From the NCBI GenBank assembly GCA_038316355.1, contig JBBQAO010000040.1, positions 1 through 28,685 of the forward strand: a DNA stretch of 28,685 nucleotides, read 5' to 3'. A model generated the notes under the pieces. The model was not told the DNA's origin. It saw only the letters and a list, made by a program, of their open reading frames with translations, and did no database searches. This DNA comes from Ga0077527 sp038316355. Its GTDB lineage: Bacteria > Pseudomonadota > Gammaproteobacteria > Burkholderiales > SG8-41. Shown here in pieces: positions 25,030 to 28,685 of this stretch. The stretch's first letter is position 1, and every line of letters begins with the position of its first letter. The position numbers were made by a program, and so were the translations under genes.

Positions 25030-25308
25030 GTGATCCGCGGATTCCGGCACAAAGGGCTCGAGCGGTTCTTCACGAAAAGCGACCGCAGTCGGATCAATGC
25101 CAAGCAAGCGGCACGCATACAGCGGCTGCTCGATCGGCTCGATGCCGCGACAAAACCCGACGACATGAATCTGCCGGGCTATGGTTTTCACGGGCTGAAA
25201 GGCGACCGCGCCGGGTCCTTTGCGGTGTCGGTGTCAGGCAACTGGCGCATTGTCTTCCGATTTTCGGATGGTGATGCTCTTGATGTGAACTTGGAGGATT
25301 ACCACTGA
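25030..25308 (+). CDS. higB: HigB-type toxin (RelE superfamily mRNA interferase)
   Basis: HigB toxins cut mRNA on the ribosome. The 92-residue protein starts IRGFRHKGLERFF and includes INAKQAARIQRLLDRLDAA and GLKGDRAGSFAVSVSGNWRI, then VFRFSDGDALDVNLEDYH, the standard HigB pattern with the basic core and C-terminal Tyr-His. The start is GTG at 25030, without a Shine-Dalgarno. A five-codon frame (ATG 25016, MAHSQ) ends across it as GTGA. Its stop TGA overlaps the higA ATG by one base. Toxin first, antitoxin second is the usual hig order. Confidence 0.93.
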   Translation: MIRGFRHKGLERFFTKSDRSRINAKQAARIQRLLDRLDAATKPDDMNLPGYGFHGLKGDRAGSFAVSVSGNWRIVFRFSDGDALDVNLEDYH

Positions 25309-25622
25309 TGAAGTCCATGCGAGACCCGAAGCGTAAACCCACCCACCCTGGCGAGATCCTGCGCTTGGACATGCTGCCGGCGCTGGAAATGACGCAGACC
25401 GAATTCGCGGAACGCTTGGGAGTGAGCCGCTTGAGCGTATCCGAGCTGCTGCATGCCAAGCGCGCGCTATCCCCCGATATGGCGATGCGGATTGCTCGCC
25501 TGACCAACACGACCCCTGAAAGCTGGCTGCGGATGCAGGAAGCGCTTCACCTGTGGGGCCTGGAGAAGAATCCGAAACGGTATCGGCATATCGAGCCGGT
25601 CACCGCCATGGAAGTGCAGTAA
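25308..25622 (+). CDS. higA: HigA-type antitoxin, XRE-family HTH
   Basis: HigA neutralises HigB and represses the operon. The 104 residues begin with the family motif KPTHPGEILRLDMLPALEM, followed by a helix-turn-helix (TQTEFAERLGVSRLSVSELL) near residues 29-48 and the NTTPESWLRMQEALHLW block. The ATG overlaps the toxin stop (TGATG), so translation is coupled. The palindrome over the promoter -10 is its probable target. The C-terminus runs to within about 30 bases of a broken istA. Confidence 0.95.
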   Translation: MKSMRDPKRKPTHPGEILRLDMLPALEMTQTEFAERLGVSRLSVSELLHAKRALSPDMAMRIARLTNTTPESWLRMQEALHLWGLEKNPKRYRHIEPVTAMEVQ

Positions 25623-25649
25623 AACCGGCCCGGCCGGATGCCGGGAAGC

Positions 25650-25764
25650 GCCGGATCAGCCACCCCCTGACGGTGTTGCGTGCCAAACCCGTACGCTTTG
25701 CGATCTCACTGATCGAAAGCTTGTCGCGCATCTTCATGCGCCTAACCCTGCCCAACATGTCCAT
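25650..25764 (-). pseudogene. IS21-family IstA transposase, N-terminal fragment
   Basis: On the minus strand from ATG 25764 about 37 codons match the start of IS21-type IstA: MDMLGRVRRMKMRDKLSISE, then IAKRTGLARNTVRGWL, a helix-turn-helix. After that the reading continues but no longer resembles IstA, so the element is cut near 25650, next to higA. No istB is visible. It is a remnant, not a working transposon. Confidence 0.7.
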
Positions 25765-25792
25765 GGTGATCACCTCGGTTCCCTGCTTAAAA

Positions 25793-26230
25793 GTTAGCTA
25801 CAAGGGAGAGCGACTCCGCTGCATGAACAACGGCGCTTGGCAGGGCGCACGCAAGCGGGCTGCAACAAAGTATCTGGAACGCTTTGGGAGGCAGGCACCA
25901 TGGGGATTCGAGCATCTGCGTATTCACGACCTGAAGCATACCTTCGGGCGACGGTTGCGCGCGGCACGAGTAACCTTCGAAACACGTCAGGTGCTTCTCG
26001 GCCACAAGAACGGCAGTATCACCACGCACTACAGTGGCGCGGAAATCGGGGAATTAATCGAGGGGGTAAACCGGATCGATGCGTCACGATCGACTCCGGT
26101 GCTGACCACCTTGCGCGTTGCGTACGTTGCACCCGTTGCACCCGTTTCCGGGGGTTCTGCAATGGTAAAAGCGTTGCAAAGCGTTGCAGAGAAAAAACTC
26201 AGGCCACCGGAAAGTGGCCTAAGTCTTTGA
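25793..26230 (+). pseudogene. tyrosine recombinase (phage/island integrase), C-terminal fragment
   Basis: The frame from 25793 matches only the catalytic C-terminal part of a site-specific integrase: MNNGAWQGARKRAATKYLER, then RIHDLKHTFGRRLRAARVTF, QVLLGHKNGS and ITTHYSGAEIGELIEGVNRI. The HxLxH box, LGH and the Tyr of THYS are present; the HxxR position is Lys, which I believe occurs in this subfamily. The N-terminal half, including the first catalytic Arg, is missing, and the istA fragment lies at the break. The frame stays open to 26230 through a tRNA terminator, so the last 30 or so codons are not integrase. It points at the 3' end of tRNA-Arg, the usual position of an integrase beside its attachment site. 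Confidence 0.8.
26192..26220 (-). terminator. rho-independent terminator of tRNA-Arg
   Basis: Read on the minus strand, AGGCCAC and GTGGCCT form a perfect seven-base stem with a six-base loop (26201-26220), followed by GAG and TTTTTT (26192-26197). It lies 16 bases beyond the tRNA 3' end. Confidence 0.85.
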
Positions 26231-26235
26231 TTTAC

Positions 26236-26312
26236 TGGCGCGGCCGGAGGGATTCGAACCCCCTACCCCTTGGTTCGTAGCCAAGTACTCTATCCAGATG
26301 AGCTACGGCCGC
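26236..26312 (-). tRNA. tRNA-Arg (anticodon ACG)
   Basis: The acceptor stem GCGGCCG pairs with CGGCCGC, the discriminator is G and CCA is encoded (26236-26238). The anticodon stem CTTGG/CCAAG encloses CTACGAA, giving ACG at 26276-26278; A34 is expected to be modified to inosine, as in other bacteria. The T-arm has GGTTCGAATCC. The 3' end faces the integrase remnant. Confidence 0.97.
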
Positions 26313-26324
26313 TCAAGGGGGCGG

Positions 26325-26352
26325 ATTATAGCAAAAACCCCTGCGCCGTCAC
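26325..26352 (-). promoter_or_regulatory. promoter of tRNA-Arg
   Basis: On the minus strand TATAAT (26325-26330) is perfect and GTGACG (26347-26352) is a fair -35, with 16 bases between. A GC-rich CCGCCCCC stretch follows the -10, like the discriminator of stringently controlled tRNA promoters. Start would be near 26318. Confidence 0.75.
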
Positions 26353-26446
26353 GCTCAATATGCACGGACTGCAACGCACCCGGCCACTGGCCCCGCTGTC
26401 GCGCTTTAGGTAGCATGCAGGCCTCAAACTGGAATCGAGCATCCGC

Positions 26447-27331
26447 ATGAAAGTCGGCGTGGCAGGCATCGGCAGGATGGGCGCGGCGATCACGGAACGG
26501 CTGTTGAAACACGGCCACCAGGTCACGGTATGGAATCGCACCCCGGCCAAAGCACAGGCGCTGGCGCAACACGGCGCAGCAGTCGCAGTCACCCCTGCGG
26601 AACTGGCGGCCGCTGCCGACATCATCCTGTCGATCCTGACCGATGCTGGCGCCATAGCCGCGGCCTACGACGGTCCCGCAGGCCTGCTGTCCGGCAACGT
26701 GACCGGCAAACTGTTCGTGGAAATGAGCACCGTGCGCCCGGACACCCAGCGCGCACTGAACAATCGCATCAAGGCCAAAGCTGCCGCGATGATCGACTGC
26801 CCGGTTGGCGGCACCACCGGCCCGGCGCGCGACGGCAAGCTGCTGGGATTTGTCGGTGGCGACGCAACCGACCTCGCACGTGCCCGACCGGTGCTCGAAC
26901 AACTGTGCCGTCGTATTGAACATGTCGGCCCCGTCGGCGCCGGTGCCAGCCTGAAACTGGCGATCAACCTGCCGCTGCTGGTCTACTGGCAGGCCTTCGG
27001 CGAAGCGCTGGCGCTGTGTCAGCCGCTGGGACTCGACCCGGCGCGCCTGGTCGATATTTTTGCCGATACCTCCGGCGGCCCCAACATGCTGAAAACCCGC
27101 GGCCCGATGATCGCCGAAGCCCTGAACGGCAAGACCCCGGCCAATGTCACCTTCAACATCGACTCGATCCGCAAGGACCTCGCGACGATGATCGAGGAAG
27201 CGCGGACCCTCGGTTATGAATTGCCCGTCGCCGCTCGTGCGCTGGAATGTTTTGACGGCGTCGCGCGTGAAGGTATGGGCGACGGCGACGCCGTGATGCT
27301 GCCGGTCAGCTGGCTAAAAAACAAACAGTAA
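26447..27331 (+). CDS. 3-hydroxyisobutyrate dehydrogenase-family NAD(P)-dependent oxidoreductase
   Basis: This is a beta-hydroxyacid dehydrogenase of the family that includes 3-hydroxyisobutyrate, tartronate semialdehyde and glyoxylate/succinate semialdehyde reductases. The 294 residues begin with a dinucleotide site GVAGIGRMGAAITERLL (4-20); WNRTP at about 29-33, with Arg after Asn, favours NADP(H). The substrate motif DCPVGGTTGPARDGKLLGFV is near 118-137, and the catalytic Lys lies in GAGASLKLAINLPLL. Exact substrate cannot be told. The Shine-Dalgarno is weak. It is unrelated to the flagellar genes and converges with the binding-protein gene after 20 bases. Confidence 0.85.
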   Translation: MKVGVAGIGRMGAAITERLLKHGHQVTVWNRTPAKAQALAQHGAAVAVTPAELAAAADIILSILTDAGAIAAAYDGPAGLLSGNVTGKLFVEMSTVRPDTQRALNNRIKAKAAAMIDCPVGGTTGPARDGKLLGFVGGDATDLARARPVLEQLCRRIEHVGPVGAGASLKLAINLPLLVYWQAFGEALALCQPLGLDPARLVDIFADTSGGPNMLKTRGPMIAEALNGKTPANVTFNIDSIRKDLATMIEEARTLGYELPVAARALECFDGVAREGMGDGDAVMLPVSWLKNKQ

Positions 27332-27351
27332 AGCAGTTCCAGGCCACAGCC

Positions 27352-28320
27352 CTAATCGGCTTTCATTTTGCGTTCGTTGATCACGCGCGCAAATTTCTTC
27401 AACTCGCTGTCGAGGAATGCTCCCAGTTGCTCGGGCGTGCTGCCGACGGCATCGATGCCTTCATCCGCAAACCGGCGTGACAGTTCCGGCGAAGCAACAG
27501 CCCTGGTGAAATGCTGGTTGAGCACGGCGGTGATTTCTCGTGGCGTGCCCTTGGGCGCCGCCAGCGCAAACCAGGCGCTGAACTCATAACCGGGCAATAC
27601 ATTCGCAATCGGCGGCACCCCGGGCAGCGCCAGGCTCTCTTTGCGGCTGGTCACACCCAGCGCGCGCAGCCGGCCGGATTTCACGAATCCGGTCGCTCCG
27701 GCGATCCCTGAAAACGAAACCCCGACTTCGCCGCTGATGGCCGCGGTCAGCGCCGGTCCGCCGCCCTTGTATTGCACGACGGCGATTTCGGTCTTCGCCA
27801 GGTAATTGAACAGTTCGCCGGCGATGTGAGGATTGGTGCCGGTGCCCGCGCCACCGTAATTCAGCGTGCCGGGACGTGCCTTGGCCAAGGCGATCAGTTC
27901 TTTCACCGAACGCACCGGCACCGAGGGATGGACGCTGACAAACGATGGCGTCGATGCCAGCAGCGAAATCGGCGCGAAGTCGGTCAGAGCGTCGTACGGC
28001 ACCTTGTTGAACATCAGCGTGTTGGTCGCCAGCGGCGTGGTGTTGATCAGCAGCGTATAGCCGTCGGGCTTGGATTGCGCGACATAACCGGTACCGATGA
28101 TGCCGGATGCACCGACGCGGTTTTCCATGACGATCTGCTGGCCGATAGTCTGCGTGGCAATCGGCCCCACCAGGCGCGCCACCACGTCCACAGTGCCACC
28201 CGGGGGAAACGGAATGATCATGCGTATTGGACGTTCCGGATATTTTCCGCTTTGGGCGTAAGCGGGTTGAACGGCCACTGCGCCAAGCAGCAGTAATGCT
28301 GCGCATTGTTTGAAACTCAT
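27352..28320 (-). CDS. Bug/TctC-family periplasmic solute-binding protein
   Basis: Bug proteins bind small carboxylates or other metabolites in the periplasm and are greatly expanded in Burkholderiales; most have no linked transporter. The 322 residues start with a Sec signal (MSFKQCAALLLLGAVAVQPA, then YAQ) and continue YPERPIRMIIPFPPGGTVDV, the family hallmark, followed by VENRVGASGIIGT-like and PDGYTLL motifs and NYGGAGTGTNPHIAGELF in the middle. GGAGGAG lies ahead of the ATG. No TctA or TctB genes are present. Ligand unknown. Confidence 0.93.
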   Translation of the reverse strand: MSFKQCAALLLLGAVAVQPAYAQSGKYPERPIRMIIPFPPGGTVDVVARLVGPIATQTIGQQIVMENRVGASGIIGTGYVAQSKPDGYTLLINTTPLATNTLMFNKVPYDALTDFAPISLLASTPSFVSVHPSVPVRSVKELIALAKARPGTLNYGGAGTGTNPHIAGELFNYLAKTEIAVVQYKGGGPALTAAISGEVGVSFSGIAGATGFVKSGRLRALGVTSRKESLALPGVPPIANVLPGYEFSAWFALAAPKGTPREITAVLNQHFTRAVASPELSRRFADEGIDAVGSTPEQLGAFLDSELKKFARVINERKMKAD

Positions 28321-28449
28321 GAAACTCCTCCTGCTGTTTTTGGGTGCGGCCTTGATGCGCCGTTTCTTTTTGCTGCGTCCAGCGCCGTGTGCAGGCGGAC
28401 GCTTGCAATCATAACCGGGGACCTCAGAGATTTTCCCAGGCTCAGTGTG

Positions 28450-28477
28450 CCTATATTAAATATCCATTTAAAATCAA
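28450..28477 (-). promoter_or_regulatory. candidate promoter of the binding-protein gene
   Basis: On the minus strand TTGATT (28472-28477) and TATAGG (28450-28455) are 16 bases apart in an AT-rich stretch. This would give a leader of about 120 bases. Between this and the ATG I see no other structure. Confidence 0.4.
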
Positions 28478-28510
28478 GGATTTATAATCAAACACAACAT
28501 CAGGCCCACA

Positions 28511-28538
28511 AATAAAAACGGGGCACCAGGCCCCGTTT
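28511..28538 (-). terminator. terminator of tRNA-Ser
   Basis: AAACGGGGC (28516-28524) and GCCCCGTTT (28530-28538) form a nine-base stem with a five-base loop. On the minus strand it runs into TTTTTATT, a good rho-independent signal seven bases past the tRNA. Confidence 0.85.
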
Positions 28539-28544
28539 CTTGTG

Positions 28545-28635
28545 TGGCGGAGAGAGAGGGATTCGAACCCTCGATAGGATTTTGTCCTATACGCCCTTAG
28601 CAGGGGCGCGCCTTCGACCACTCGGCCATCTCTCC
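28545..28635 (-). tRNA. tRNA-Ser (anticodon GCU)
   Basis: The 91-base molecule has the acceptor GGAGAGA/TCTCTCC, encoded CCA (28545-28547), a long variable arm (TATAGGACAAAATCCTA) typical of class II tRNAs, and an anticodon loop CTGCTAA within CGCCC/GGGCG, giving GCT at 28599-28601. It reads AGC and AGU codons. Confidence 0.97.
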
Positions 28636-28685
28636 AGATTCATTTCTAGCGCTTGATCTGTTTCGCTTACACCATCTCATCTGCC

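Noticed and set aside
25914..25970. Lys instead of Arg in the integrase HxxR box as proof of inactivation
   Set aside because: I recall HDLKHTFGRRLR in other members of this integrase subfamily, so the Lys alone does not show loss of function. The missing N-terminal half is the better evidence.

Overview
The window carries most of a flagellar gene region from a GC-rich betaproteobacterium, probably Burkholderiales or a close relative. The basis is FlhDC master regulators with FlhF/FlhG, flgA-flgM-flgN diverging from flgBCDEFGHIJKL, and a Bug/TctC-type solute-binding protein. Species cannot be named from the sequence. I see no CRISPR array, phage structural genes or intact transposon.

Layout. 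(1) 1-11487, minus strand: a tightly packed rod-hook-ring operon flgBCDEFGHIJKL, with a small exported protein of unknown function coupled to the end of flgL. (2) 11488-13557, plus strand: flgA, a sigma-28-like promoter, flgM (anti-sigma-28) and flgN (chaperone for FlgK/FlgL), closed by a hairpin facing the convergent fliA. (3) 13558-24318, minus strand, read flhD-flhC-motA-motB-(membrane methyltransferase)-(HDOD protein)-flhB-flhA-flhF-flhG-fliA: master regulator, stator, export gate, placement GTPase/ATPase and sigma-28. No chemotaxis genes lie between motB and flhB; two non-standard genes occupy that slot. (4) 24319-26235: the flhD control region, an apparently non-coding stretch, a higBA toxin-antitoxin pair with its own promoter/operator, a fragment of an IS21-type istA and the C-terminal part of a tyrosine recombinase pointing at tRNA-Arg(ACG). 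This looks like a decayed integrative element. (5) 26236-28685: tRNA-Arg, a 3-hydroxyisobutyrate-dehydrogenase-like gene, a convergent Bug-family binding-protein gene and tRNA-Ser(GCU).

How it fits together. FlhDC would switch on the rod/hook and export genes. FlgJ trims peptidoglycan for the rod. FlgM holds FliA until the hook is complete, after which late genes, including flgM through its own sigma-28-like promoter, are expressed. FlgN carries the junction proteins FlgK and FlgL, and MotAB drives rotation.

Most notable: FlgJ has two tandem glucosaminidase domains, about 60% identical by hand alignment, instead of one. FlhG keeps the FlhF-activating DQAxxLR helix but lacks the MinD/ParA signature lysine. 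The motB-flhB slot holds a membrane-anchored methyltransferase and an HDOD protein.
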